Shown here in pieces: positions 1 through 10,826 of a stretch of 64,000 bases of DNA. The notes beneath the pieces were generated by a model that was not told the DNA's origin, did no database searches, and worked only from the letters and a program-made list of their open reading frames with translations. The translations under genes and the position numbers were made by a program. Source of the stretch: Pegoplata infirma (taxonomy: Eukaryota > Arthropoda > Insecta > Diptera > Anthomyiidae); NCBI GenBank assembly GCA_963921195.1, contig OY992537.1, positions 147,615,841 to 147,679,840 on the forward strand, given 5' to 3'. Each line of letters begins with the position of its first letter. The first letter of the stretch is position 1.

Positions 1-718
1 TGGATCGCTCGTTATGGTTGTCCAAACAAAATTATATCTGACCGCGGAAGGCAGTTCACCTCTAACGTTTTTGCGAAACTGGCTCATTTCGTAGGAGCTC
101 AACATTTAAAAACAACATCGTATCATCCGCAAAGTAACGGATTAATCGAACGAATGCATCGTACATTGAAGGCAGCAATAACTTGTCACAACACTGGCTC
201 CTGGACAAAAGTTTTACCAACGGTTCTTCTGGGTATGAGATCAGCACACAAGGAAGATTTGGGAGCTTCATCCGCTGAATTTTTATATGGAGAAAATTTA
301 AAACTTCCCGGGCAATTTTTTATGGAAACTAAAGACGAACATTCTCAATCAGATTTTCTACTTGAATTAAAAATGCCAATGAAAAACATACGACCAGTAG
401 CAACATCGCACCACTGTTCAAGAAAACCATTCATATTTAAGGACTTAGCAACTACCTCATACATATGGGTACGAAATGATGCAGTTCTAAAGCCATTTTC
501 TAATAAATATAGTGGCCCTTATGAGGTCATCGACAGAAAAGAAAAGTATTTTACAATCAAGATCGGAAACAAAACCGATAATTTCAATTGAACGAATTAA
601 GCCTGCTTTTGTTGATGCATTGTGTACCGATCCAGTAGAAATGATCACAAATGTTCCAGAAAGTACGAGTAAAGCAAAATCTTCAAGACACATTACTTTT
701 TCATTAGAAAGGGGGTAA
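1..718 (+). pseudogene. Ty3/gypsy pol, integrase C-terminal part (partial at window edge)
   Basis: The frame is open from base 1. It reads the catalytic-core end of a retroviral-type integrase: ISDRGRQF carries the second Asp of the DDE triad and NGLIERMHRTLK carries the Glu. A GASSAEFLYGE segment follows, typical of Ty3/gypsy integrases, and then an SH3-like C-terminal domain (YIWVRND...SGPYEVIDR). This frame stops at about 589-591, but the tail continues in the +2 frame (SIERIKPAFVD...HITFSLERG) to the stop at 716-718, so one frameshift lies near 580-592. The product would insert element cDNA into the chromosome. The 5' part of the element lies outside the window. Family assignment is firm; the clade within Ty3/gypsy is not determined. 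Confidence 0.9.
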
Positions 719-885
719 TGTGGTGCCACTGTACAACAACTCTTCAAAAATATTTATGAAAAATTAATTGTTTTGAAATAAGTTACTTTGGAAAAGTTAT
801 AAACTCACTTCAGATTTTGAATTTAATAAAATACAACATATTGTCGTTTAATTACAAATAGAATTTTATTATTAAAATACCACGA
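708..885 (+). mobile_element. Polypurine tract and probable 3' LTR of the Ty3/gypsy fragment
   Basis: A purine run (AGAAAGGGGG) at 706-715 overlaps the pol stop codon. It is followed at 719 by TGTGGTGCCACTG, the usual TG start of an LTR right after a polypurine tract. An AATAAA-type poly(A) signal lies near 825. No second LTR is in the window, so the right end (somewhere around 885) is a guess and this could be a truncated LTR. Confidence 0.5.
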
Positions 886-1720
886 CAGTTTTACTCAATC
901 ATTTAAAAAAGGTTTCCAAAAAATTTTCATTTTTTAAAAAAACCTGAAAATGTTCGGACTTTGGAGAGACGCCCTGGTCAAAGTAAATGACATATAAATA
1001 TTTTATGAATGGTTTTCTATCCCCTAGGATGTCTTTTATCAAACCCATGTTCAACCGATCAAATCGCTGACAATTTTGATTTTGTTACGATGCGCGTCCA
1101 TCTTCCACTGTGCAGGGGCAATTTTCCTCTCGAATATGTGTTTAAAAATTCATTCTTATGCTTTTTGCGCTAAAGAAATACAAGTTTATAAATATTTAAA
1201 AAAAATTTTATTCCACGCCCATAAAAGGGGCGTGCTTATTTTTCCAGGTAATGCAATTTAGGGGCCCAATAGGGTCTTGAGAATATTAGAAACTGAATAA
1301 CTAAAAAACTATTGCTCAGAGGGTTTTCTAGTATTGGCAGGCGAGTTCTAGAAACCAAGAGCTACAAAAATGCTTTTGGACTTTTTGTTGTCACCAATAT
1401 TTACCGAGATATAAGCATTTTTAAATTTTCCGGAATCCCAATTTTTTTGGATTCAAAGTTAGGACCCATTGGGGTCCACACATGTGAAGAGGACCCGCGA
1501 AAGTATGGAGATTCTAAGAACCAAAAATGCCCTCCATTTTGCTCTATCTGGCTTGGTTTTCGAGATATCGCCATTTTAAGTTTTTAAAAAAATATATATT
1601 TATTGTAAAAAAATGACAATGAAAATTCAATGCCAATTAAAAATTCCCATGTATGATTCAAACAGTTTTGTAATATGTGATGTTGTGTTTTTCGTATGAT
1701 GTGGAACTATACCATAACTT
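886..1720. other. Non-coding stretch, nothing recognised
   Basis: AT-rich sequence without a convincing coding frame, RNA gene or terminal repeats. The open frames at 1076-1261 and 1312-1587 show no domain. The phrase GACGCCCTGGTC near 968 and the pair of similar near-palindromic lines around 1200-1560 suggest older repeat debris, but I cannot name it. Confidence 0.4.
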
Positions 1721-2825
1721 CCCAATTAGAAATGTCGTTAAGACATCTTAAAGACTTCCTTATGACAATGTCAGTGTACCTGCTGACTGAAAAATCTCTG
1801 ACCATACAAAAAACCTTATGACACCTCCTGACTTTTTCAAGTATTTTGTCAAAATTCCTCACCGACAAGTAAGCAGGTAGTCAATAGTGCTGACTACATT
1901 ATGACATGTACATTAGGGCTATAACCAAATTTTTGGCATAGCACCACGTGATGGACAATGTTGTTTTATTAAACAAAATCGCTTTCTCCGATCATTTTGC
2001 AAAAAAAACCACACGCACCAAATGCATTTTCTAAAAGTCCTCAAGATTTTTTTATTAACACAAAATTTATGTATTTTTTATTTAACAAGTAAAAATGTTA
2101 AAAAAAATCTAATGTCTATTTATTGAAGGAAATAAACTTTAGATTTAAAGTTCGTGCTGATTTACATAAAGGATAAATATCCTGGACCACCATAGTGGCA
2201 CATTCCGCGCAAATATTACTTCTTTGCTGGTTTGGAATTATTGATTCTTCTTTTTTCCAATATCTTAAGAAGCATCTTAAATCTACCGAACGACTCCTCC
2301 AGAGATTTAAAGTCATCTTCCCTAAATCAGTGATCTGAGAACTATATGTCAAACTATTTTCCACAAATAAAGGCACATATTGGGTAAAGCTCAGTTTGGT
2401 AACTTGGTATTAAAATGAACGTTAAAATGTTGTTGAAAAGGTGGGTAGTACCCCATGGGTACCTTCCCCGCCTACCTTAGTTTTAGTTTCGGACTTGATT
2501 AAAGCGGAATCATAGTTAAAATAGCTACATTTTGCGATTAAAAAAAAAAATACAAAAATAGTAATTTAAAACTTCATCGCGTTTGGTGCGTGTACTTTTT
2601 TAACATCCGCGAAAAAGTGAAAACATTTTTCTTTATAGTTTTTCACGGTCTATATGACTGTGCTATGCCAATTTTGATATTTTCAAAAAATGTAAAAAAC
2701 GTATAGCCCTAATGTACATAGTACGTCAGAGATCGTTAAAAAAATTAAAAATTATTAATCTCGTCTTTTAATTTACACTACTTCACTATTTTTATCTGTC
2801 CATTTCTTAAATTTAATTTTTTAAG

Positions 2826-2912
2826 ACTTACTATTTTTATCTGCCTCACTTGGTCCACGAACTCAGAACCTTCTGTTCACTGGTCTAGCACCTTATCCCT
2901 TTAGCCACATTT
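2826..2912 (-). other. tRNA-like segment (A-box and B-box-like), minus strand
   Basis: On the minus strand an A-box-like TGGCTAAAGGG (2897-2907) precedes a B-box-like GAGTTCGTGGACC (2852-2864) by the distance usual for an internal RNA polymerase III promoter. I could not fold a full cloverleaf, so this is not a functional tRNA call. A degenerate tRNA or tRNA-derived SINE head is possible. Confidence 0.35.
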
Positions 2913-3301
2913 TGATAATAAATGTGTTTATTTAAAAACAAATTTAAATTAATTTATTATTTGAATTGTCCTGTTTCGTCGACTGAATTGAAAAATGCTA
3001 CAATATAAATTTTTCTCCTCAAATATAACATTTTTTTAAATATTAATTGGAATTTGGCTTCATCCTATTTAACAAGGTTTTGTTAGAGTTATTTAAGCGT
3101 ATCTCAGTTGTTTTTAATATTATTTATACAAAACACAAAAAATCATTTACAAAAAAAATATTGCTATAAATATAAGTCCTTTACAATTAAGGTGACGATA
3201 TATTCAATTTATTTTGTTTTTGACAAATTTGAAAATATTATTATTTGACAAATTTGAAAATATTATTATTTCAAAATATATTTTATTACAAGCAATTTAA
3301 A

Positions 3302-3388
3302 GTTGTGGTTGGCCTAGATGTCTAGCAGGTTCGACAGCTTACGTGTTGTAGATTTTTGGCCTTGGTTCAATCCCCGGTCGCGGATTTT
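3302..3388 (+). other. tRNA-like segment with perfect B box, plus strand
   Basis: TGGCCTAGATG (3310-3320) matches the A-box consensus TGGCNNAGTGG at 10 of 11 positions. GGTTCAATCCC (3364-3374) is a perfect B box flanked by CTTGG and CCGG, which could form a T stem. The acceptor and anticodon stems are weak. It lies inside the 1721-3732 element and ends in a run of T (3389 onward), as a pol III terminator would. Confidence 0.45.
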
Positions 3389-3812
3389 TTTAAATTTTTT
3401 TTTTATTGTTTTAGGGCCAATTCAATTTTATTTTTTCAATTACAAAGAAAATTAAAATAGTTTTAAAGCATTAAACAAAATTGCATCGATTTTACATCGC
3501 AAAAAATTTTTTAGTGATGGGTCGGATTTGCTATATAATTGTCAGCATTAAAGACATGATTTTTTAATTGATAAGACAACTTATATGACAAGTCAGTACA
3601 TTTATAGAACTTGAGCTCCGACAAAAATTATGACATATCATTAAGTTATCTTTAGTAAAATGTATTCACTTGATGACTTCTACCTGATGAATCATTACTG
3701 ACATTGTCTTAAAGACAAAATTTCTAATTGGGTTCTGCATGAAAGTATAAATTCCAATCGGCATTTGTCTGCAAGTCTTTTCGTTTCATTGCAGTATTCT
3801 TTCAGACTCCTG

Positions 3813-4527
3813 CCCAGTTGGCAACGTCCTCGAGCCATCCTCAGTGACGGAGCGGTGACATGTCAGAGTCACTGCTGACATACACAAGACATCTCTTTGT
3901 ACTGGGTTGAGGACAGTTTCATACAAATTTTCAAAATGTCCTCACTCAGTCAGCAGTGGTCAGGGCTGACCTTATGGGGACATGTCACCTAAGACTTCTT
4001 TGGGGAAATGTCTGACATAGGTCATTCGAAACTACAAAAAATTTTTGTATTTCCTTTAGTTTTTACTTTTATCCATTTTCCTTTATAAACTATCTTTCTC
4101 ATATTTAGAAAAAACTTTTCGCCTTTTTTAGTCCCAACTGGATTTGAACCTGGAACCTCCAGTTTATTAGTCCCACACCTTACTACTTGTTCCAAACTTT
4201 ATTTTGAAAATTGTTTGTCTATTTATTACTTTTATTCTACTTGTTAGATTTTGAATTTATTTCAAAAAAATTTATAATATTGCCATCTTTTTCTTGGAAA
4301 TTGAAGAGTTGCCCAGATTTTGAATTTTATTTTAATATACTGCTATTCTGAAGACATTTCCTTTTAGATGTCTTAGAGGAACTGTCCACACTATTAAAGC
4401 AAACATTCAGTACTGACAATGTAAGGACATGTCATCAAGGATTACCTATGATTTTTGTCAGAACCTGAAGACATTTCATCAAGGAATCACTGTGGAAATT
4501 TCCTCAGTGACACATTTTCCAACTGGG
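3813..4527. mobile_element. TIR element CCCAGTTGG...CCAACTGGG with tRNA-like core
   Basis: The left end CCCAGTTGGCAACGTCCTC (3813) is inverted at the right end (4518-4527, CCAACTGGG). TG lies on both sides (3811-3812 and 4528-4529), a possible 2-bp TSD. The right end extended outward reads GGGTG, comparable to the CACCC ends of elements at 38311 and 48321. The arms carry repeated TGACATGTC/CAGTCAC motifs. No coding sequence. A tRNA-like module lies at 4130-4195 on the minus strand. Confidence 0.6.
4130..4195 (-). other. tRNA-like segment with perfect B box, minus strand
   Basis: The B box GGTTCAAATCC lies at 4140-4150 on the minus strand and an A-box-like TAGTAAGGTGTGG at 4173-4185. A short CTGGA/TCCAG stem lies between them where an anticodon arm would be. 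The cloverleaf is incomplete. Same arrangement as in the neighbouring element, but a different sequence. Confidence 0.4.
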
Positions 4528-5079
4528 TGCATGTCTCATTATCATATTTAAGCGCAATATGTTTAAAATAACCTTTCATGTTGATATGTAATTACTGTTG
4601 TTGTTATTGTTCCCAGGAAAATTTTTCAGAATCGATTCTGACAACACTTGTTCTAGAACAGGTTCTTTGGTAACCATACAATATTACACTTTAATTATTC
4701 AGAACAAGTGAATATTTTTGTGAAGCTTGTTCTCTGCAATAAAAGTTTCATAACATTTTGGCTCTCAGGAATTAAAAAAAAATTATGTGTCAAAAAAATT
4801 AAAAAATAAATATCAATTTATTTTTGTTAACAAAGAAAAAACACGAAATTCTATTAAAATAGCAGGATATAATCGTGAAAATTGTTGAAACAAAGGTGAG
4901 TAAATTAAATTTTCATTGTCTGGGTCGGGTCAAATACTAATAATATTATGTTTTCTTATTTTTGTTTGAAGAAAATCCATGTTCTGGTATGTCATCATTG
5001 TAAGGCCCAAAATGCAACTTTGGAGGTGAAAAAGGATAAATGTGTGTTAAAAAATGTAAATATTCCATGTTATATATGA
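4528..5079. other. Non-coding stretch, nothing recognised
   Basis: AT-rich. Contains GAATCGATTC near 4631 and a TTGTTCTAGAACAGGTTC stretch near 4649 that reappears in looser form at 5990-6130, so the 4590-6170 interval may be an older element that received the foldback at 5083. No TIRs could be fixed. Confidence 0.35.
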
Positions 5080-5082
5080 TTA

Positions 5083-5929
5083 CACTACGTGACATTTTTT
5101 TTACCAAATGTATCTGACACCTTTATGTACAATTGTACGCTGAATCTGAATATGAAGTCAGAATGGTCAAATATAGACAAGTTTTCGAGATATTCGAAAA
5201 TAAGCGTTATATGTGTTTTTAAAAAAGATGTCACTTAAATGCAAATATCTTCAAAACTATTCGTCGATTTATGTATTTCTTTTTATTTTAATAAAAGATA
5301 ATAAAATTACTAAAATAACCATGGGTCGCTTGTGAAGATTAGTCAAGAAATGACAGAGTTACAGTGGACAAAAGTTCAAACTTCATGAAAAATTTGATAA
5401 TTTTTTGCAATTTTGCTCTTTTTAAGTTATTTTTTTTTAAACCAAACAATTAAAAGTTATAATGTTTTATTACATAGGACATTATCTTATTTCAATACGA
5501 ACATTTTGCGCCCAACAGGACCCATATTGATGCAAAAATGACAAAGCTACAGAAGATTTAGTGAATTAACCCACTTTTCATTACTAACATTTAGCTTTGT
5601 ATATTTACTTGTGTTTTAAAAAAAATCGAAAAGTGGGATAATTCAATTAGTCTACTGTAACTTTGTCATTTTTGCACCGATCTGGATCCTATTGGGCACA
5701 AAATGTTCGTATTGAAATAAGCTAACGTTCTAAGTGATAAAATTTTAAAAAATTTTATTGTTTGGTTTTAAAAAAATAAGTTGAAAAGAGCAAAATAACG
5801 GTAATTTTCGAAAACTGTTCTACTTTTGACCATTCTGACTTAATATTCGGATTCAGCGGTCGGATTTACATAAAGATTAGGAGTCAGATTTATTTGGTCA
5901 CGACTTTGTTGAAAATTTGTGACACAGTG
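5083..5929. mobile_element. CACTA-like foldback element with TTA target duplication
   Basis: The ends read CACTACGTGACA (left) and TGTGACACAGTG (right), flanked by TTA at 5080-5082 and 5930-5932. Much of the ~400-base arms are inverted copies, for example the CAGAATGGTCAAA region near 5160 against TTTGACCATTCTG near 5815, and the segments around GAACATTTTGCGCCCAACAG (5500) and CACAAAATGTTCG (5696). The centre is near 5600. No transposase. A 3-bp TSD with CACT ends is the pattern of CACTA/EnSpm elements; the element at 44885 shares it. Confidence 0.65.
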
Positions 5930-6754
5930 TTATCTTTATCTTTGTTAAATAAATAAATGCAATTCAAAATATTTCTTTAATTCTCATTTCTGTTCCAAAT
6001 TTTAGTTTTAGAACCGATTCCGAAGAACAAAAATATGTTCTAATTTTGCTTACAAACACCTGTTGCTTTTGGGACAATCCCTTTGTAAAAAGAATCGGTG
6101 TTGCACAAGAATTAGAACAGGTTCTAGGGAAGTATAAGTTCTTCCACAATCGGTTTTTTGCAACCGGTTGTCAGTGTTTTGTAATTTAAATAATTTGTTA
6201 ACAATCACGTTAAACAATATTTTGTCGTATATTATGAGAAAAACTTAAAACATGTTACCAAGCGTTTGCTTGTTTTATCTTAAAGTTGGTAAAATTATGC
6301 AAGCTCATGGGCAATTTCGTGAAACGTTAGGTATAATTATGCAAGCGCTTTGTAAAATATTATTAGTTCTTGCATAATATACGCAAAAATCTTATTTAAT
6401 GTGATTCCTCCCAAGCGCTTGGTAAAATATTTTTTGCGTGTTTTTAATGGAATTAAAGACAAAATGTGTTTTTTACATTTATGTACTGTACTTGAATGAA
6501 TTAATGGACAAGCGTTTCAAAATTTAAATAATTTTTTTTTTTAATTTATTGTTTTCTTTATAAAAATCATCGAATTTATGGCGTAGGGAATAAAAGGCAA
6601 TTTTTCTGAGAAACGCAGGGATTTTTAAAATTATCGTCTGGCATCACTGTCCTACACCAGTGTTTTCCGGAAAATAGGTCCCAAGTCCAAACGTGGACCG
6701 ATTGGACCTATCTTTTGTTAGATCTTGATTTAGTGTAGAAAACACACACCCCGG
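5930..6754. other. Non-coding repeat debris
   Basis: No gene. The segments at 6245-6440 contain AAGCGCTTGGTAAAATATTTTTTGCGTG-type wording, closely related to the ends of the TA-flanked element at 28669-29593, so this is probably a decayed copy of that family. A small inverted pair around 6690-6750 (GTGTTTTC/GAAAACAC) is also present. Confidence 0.4.
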
Positions 6755-6940
6755 CTAAAAATAAATGTGTATGTTCATATATGCTTATATATTGATCTTT
6801 ATACGATCATATATGAAATATATGGAAACATATATGTGACCATATATGCAAGAAACGATCCCATATATGTGGCCGTATATAAAATATGTGCCATATATGA
6901 TATCATATATGGAAACATATATGTTATCATAAAATGTTAA
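6755..6940. repeat. Irregular cluster of CATATATG palindromes
   Basis: Between 6775 and 6935 the 8-base palindrome CATATATG or a one-base variant recurs about ten times at spacings of 10-25 bases, interleaved with ATATGGAAACATAT. No regular tandem unit is visible. It could be a degraded AT hairpin array or simply low-complexity sequence. Confidence 0.55.
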
Positions 6941-7309
6941 ATTTTAGTGCATGTGTGTGAAAATATCCACCGGAATTACAAAATAAAAGTTTTGTACGAT
7001 TGAAATTATATTTTATTACCATATTTATATCTTAATACCGATTCCGAATAATTTAAAAAATATTGTTTCCTAGTTGCAAAATATTCTGATTAAAAAAGTT
7101 ACTTTTACATAAAGAAAATGGAAAAGGTCAGTTTTTATTAGAATTTTAAATGAATTTAGAATTTTAAAATCATATGTATTATTTTTTTCCAGTTCATCGT
7201 CATAACAAGTATAAGCGTGGTCATTTTATTCCACAACAAGATCATATTTAAAATGAGTAAATGAGCATATGTCGCAAATACAATAATATAGAGTGCTTTG
7301 ATGTTGAAG

Positions 7310-7710
7310 AAAATAAAACTACGCAGCTTCGTTAATCTCGTGCAACTTCGTGGAGAGGGCATATGCACCACCATTATGTTTTCACTGCGATTGCAATACT
7401 GCAAACTATTTTGAAATCCCTTAATGTCGCCATAACAAATTGGAAATGATAGATCGTATAAGCAGTTTTGAGGCCGAGTAACGTTAAGCTCACTCAACTT
7501 GGAGAAGAGGACATATGCACCACCAGAAATGTTACCACTACGATTCCAACACTATAAATTATTTCGAAATCCCTTACTGTAGCAAATTGGAAAAGGAAAG
7601 AACGTATGTATAAAAAGTTTGAAGGCCGAGTTACTAGAAAATTCAACCATGCGGAGGTACGTTAAGCTCGCTTAACTTGGAGCAGAGGGCATATGCACGA
7701 CCATAACGTG
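7310..7710. repeat. Diverged tandem repeat, ~165-bp unit, about 2.5 copies
   Basis: Three related blocks contain the wording GAGGGCATATGCACCACCAT or close variants (near 7350, 7505 and 7685), each preceded by a TTAAGCTCACTCAACTTGG-like segment. Substitutions and small indels separate them, so the array is old. The minus-strand frame through it (7156-7497) shows no domain. The rest of 6941-8160 shows nothing I recognise. Confidence 0.5.
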
Positions 7711-8160
7711 TTTAGATATTTATTAAAGAATATTGATAATCTTTTTTCCATTCTGCCTTTATAAAAATCAAATGGACATGTACATAAATCATAAAAATTT
7801 AAATAAACCCGACCCGTGATTGCGAGGGTACATAATTCAATTTGCACTGTCCACCCAAACACTTCCGCAATGCAAATAAAAGAATAATTTCTTTCGCTCC
7901 ATAGATGTATGTAGGCAGGCACCAGCAATTGTTATTTAAAGCTAACAATTTGTTGTTTTGCTGGATTTAATTGGCTTCTTCCTTAAAATGGTACATTCGA
8001 GACTGCTCCCTGTAAGAGAACTTTGTTTGTTAAAATATGTTTGCAAATTAAATTTATAACAATACTTACAATTATTGTAAAAAAAATATTTAATTTTTAG
8101 CTGTTTTCATTTTTCTATTTTGTTTTTTTAAATTGATTAAATATTTTCAATAGTTTTTTT

Positions 8161-8821
8161 TTGGATTTTGATGTGGCACTAAACCTATAGATTTCAAGTC
8201 TATAGTTTTGTTTAGGCCTGTTGGACCAGCTCAATGGCTGACATAACCAGGTTATTCAAAAAAAAATACGTCCAATCGTATTTTGTTAATATGTATGTAT
8301 GTATGTATATATTTAAAAGTTGGCATACGTGCAAAATGCAACACCAGGTTAAAGTGACGATAGATTAGCAACCACGAAGAATAACGGGATATCCCGTTAT
8401 TGATGATGACGCCACGCTAAAGCCTAGACACTCAAGTTGGCTTTGCACACAAAAAACGACCATTGCCTTTGCAATGGAGGCAGTGAAACAATGCTCCCAA
8501 GTGCCGATAGACATATAATCAGACCACAAGTGTCCGACGCAATGCCGAGTGAACCAGCAGGCTCAACAAAAAAACACGCGGTACAGTTTTGTCTTTAACT
8601 TTATTCAACTACAACGCCGCAGCTTACACGTCCTTAATCATTGACTGACCGATTACAACTGTTCAATAGTTTTGTATTTTTGTTTATTTTTTGAAACTTC
8701 AAAAATTTCATTACTATTGTCAAAAATTCTACTAGCCCTATGGGCTAGTGAAATTTTATTCACCTCAAGACTGTCAAAAATTTACTAAGTAGTATACTTT
8801 GCTACCGTTTCACACAGGCCC
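8161..8821. other. Unidentified segment with a 20-bp perfect palindrome and GTAT microsatellite
   Basis: A short GTATGTAT microsatellite lies at ~8288-8310. From 8340 to 8640 base composition is distinctly less AT-rich than its surroundings, and 8381-8400 is a perfect 20-base palindrome (ATAACGGGATATCCCGTTAT). This looks like an end fragment of a mobile element, but no family signature (LTR, TIR, coding motif) could be fixed. Confidence 0.35.
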
Positions 8822-10123
8822 TTAGTACCAAAAGGTACATAAAAATAAAATGTATTTATTCGGCCTTTATATATGTATATATATTCGATTAGAGTTTTAT
8901 TCTAGTTCGAGGCCCAAAAATATTTCTATATATGATATTGTCATAATAGAGTATTTTTAATTTATTGCTTTAAAAAAGTTACTCATCTCATAGTATATCT
9001 GTACTGATCAGTTTCATCCCCACTAAAGGAATCATCAGCAGACTTTAGAGAATCATCGTTGGTCAATCAAACATCAAACCAGACATAATATTTGATATAT
9101 TTCACAAGTTATATGAGAAATATTATTATGAAGGTCCGAAATCTGTTTTCCAACAAAAATAACTCTTTTAAAGCAAAAATTGTATATACTAAATCACCGT
9201 CGGTAATTATAAGTATACGTGTTGCTGTTATTTTACAATAACAACAGTACCTAACCAAACAATAGTGTTGGTAGGATAAGTCGTACTAAACTTTGTGTCA
9301 AATGTTGTTTTTTTATTTTTAGTACCAAAAGGTACATAAAAATAAAATGTATTTATTCGGCCTTTATATATGTATATATATTCGATTAGAGTTTTATTCT
9401 ATATCAAATATTATGTCTGGTTTGATGTTTGATTGACCAACGATGATTCTCTAAAGTCTGCTGATGATTCCTTTAGTGGGGATGAAACTGATCAGTACAG
9501 ATATACTATGAGATGAGTAACTTTTTTAAAGCAATAAATTAAAAATACTCTATTATGACAATATCATATATAGAAATATTTTTGGGCCTCGAACTAGAAT
9601 AAAACTCTAATCGAATATATATACATATATAAAGGCCGAATAAATACATTTTATTTTTATGTACCTTTTGGTACTAAAAATAAAAAAACAACATTTGACA
9701 CAAAGTTTAGTACGACTTATCCTACCAACACTATTGTTTGGTTAGGTACTGTTGTTATTGTAAAATAACAGCAACACGTATACTTATAATTACCGACGGT
9801 GATTTAGTATATACAATTTTTGCTTTAAAAGAGTTATTTTTGTTGGAAAACAGATTTCGGACCTTCATAATAATATTTCTCATATAACTTGTGAAATATA
9901 TCAAATATTATGTCTGGTTTGATGTTTGATTGACCAACGATGATTCTCTAAAGTCTGCTGATGATTCCTTTAGTGGGGATGAAACTGATCAGTACAGATA
10001 TACTATGAGATGAGTAACTTTTTTAAAGCAATAAATTAAAAATACTCTATTATGACAATATCATATATAGAAATATTTTTGGGCCTCGAACTAGAATAAA
10101 ACTCTAATCGAATATATATACAT
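8822..10123. repeat. ~498-bp satellite-like tandem repeat with an internal inversion
   Basis: A unit of about 498 bases is present in minus orientation at 8822-~9400 (one full copy plus part of the next) and in plus orientation from ~9400 to 10123 (part plus one full copy). The switch is at about 9400. Landmarks are the palindrome AGTACCAAAAGGTACT-like block, TGTTGTTATTGTAAAATAACA, and GATGAAACTGATCAGTACAG. Copies differ by only a few bases. The plus-oriented array continues at 15870-16371 and 24350-24428 after two later insertions. No coding potential. Confidence 0.85.
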
Positions 10124-10826
10124 TAGAGTGACTCAAAAAAAAAAGTTGATGATGTACCCCCCTCAAAATTAACTTTGACATGTTTTATGAAGATTCCCAA
10201 AATATTTGGGCTCTAGCGATAATCTCCCGTGAGCTAAACCGCGTCAAAAAAGGGTCCAAAAATGGTATTTTTCATGAATATAAAATCCAGCAAATTTTTT
10301 TTTGTCCAATGAATGACCAAATATAATAGATATTTAGGAATTCTTTGATTTTGCATTAAAACATTTTAAAAATCTAACCACAGAGTCGAGATAAAGAGAT
10401 GTTTATGTCAGTTTTTTGATGCTTTTCAATTCGATTTTACTGAAAACTTTAATAACTTTGATATTTTTTGTCAGATTTTCACTTCTAATACATCGTTAGA
10501 AAGGTGTTGACCACCGCTTGGGATTTTAGTCAAAAATTAACCCTTAACTGTACTGTCTTACTTTTTTATAACATTTACTTCGACATCATTAAAAAACATT
10601 TTATAACCACAAAAAGCATATCTTTGTGCAGGAAACACGTTTAATTAATATATTTGGCCACAATTAATTTAACCCATGCATGACCAAAATATTTTGGCAA
10701 AAATTTTTAAAAAAGTTTTTGCGGAAATTATTGAAAGCTATCAGAAATACTTTAAAAAAATAAAATAAAAAAGGTTTTTGCGTTTTTTGCACGAATATAT
10801 GCGATTAAGACAAAAATTTGTTTATA

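Larger units (their letters stand above)
1721..3732. mobile_element. Degenerate TIR element with TGTC/GACA-rich arms and two tRNA-like modules
   Basis: The left end CCCAATTAGAAATGTC at 1721 and the right end at 3718-3732 (...TTTCTAATTGGG) are inverted copies. The first and last ~200 bases share a GACA/TGTC-rich texture (for example TATGACAATGTCAG near 1761 and CTGACATTGTC near 3701). There is no coding sequence. Two tRNA-like segments lie inside, at 2826-2912 and 3302-3386. No clean TSD is visible, so the true ends may be a few bases further out. The CCCAATTAG end resembles the CCCAGTTGG end of the next element. Confidence 0.6.
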
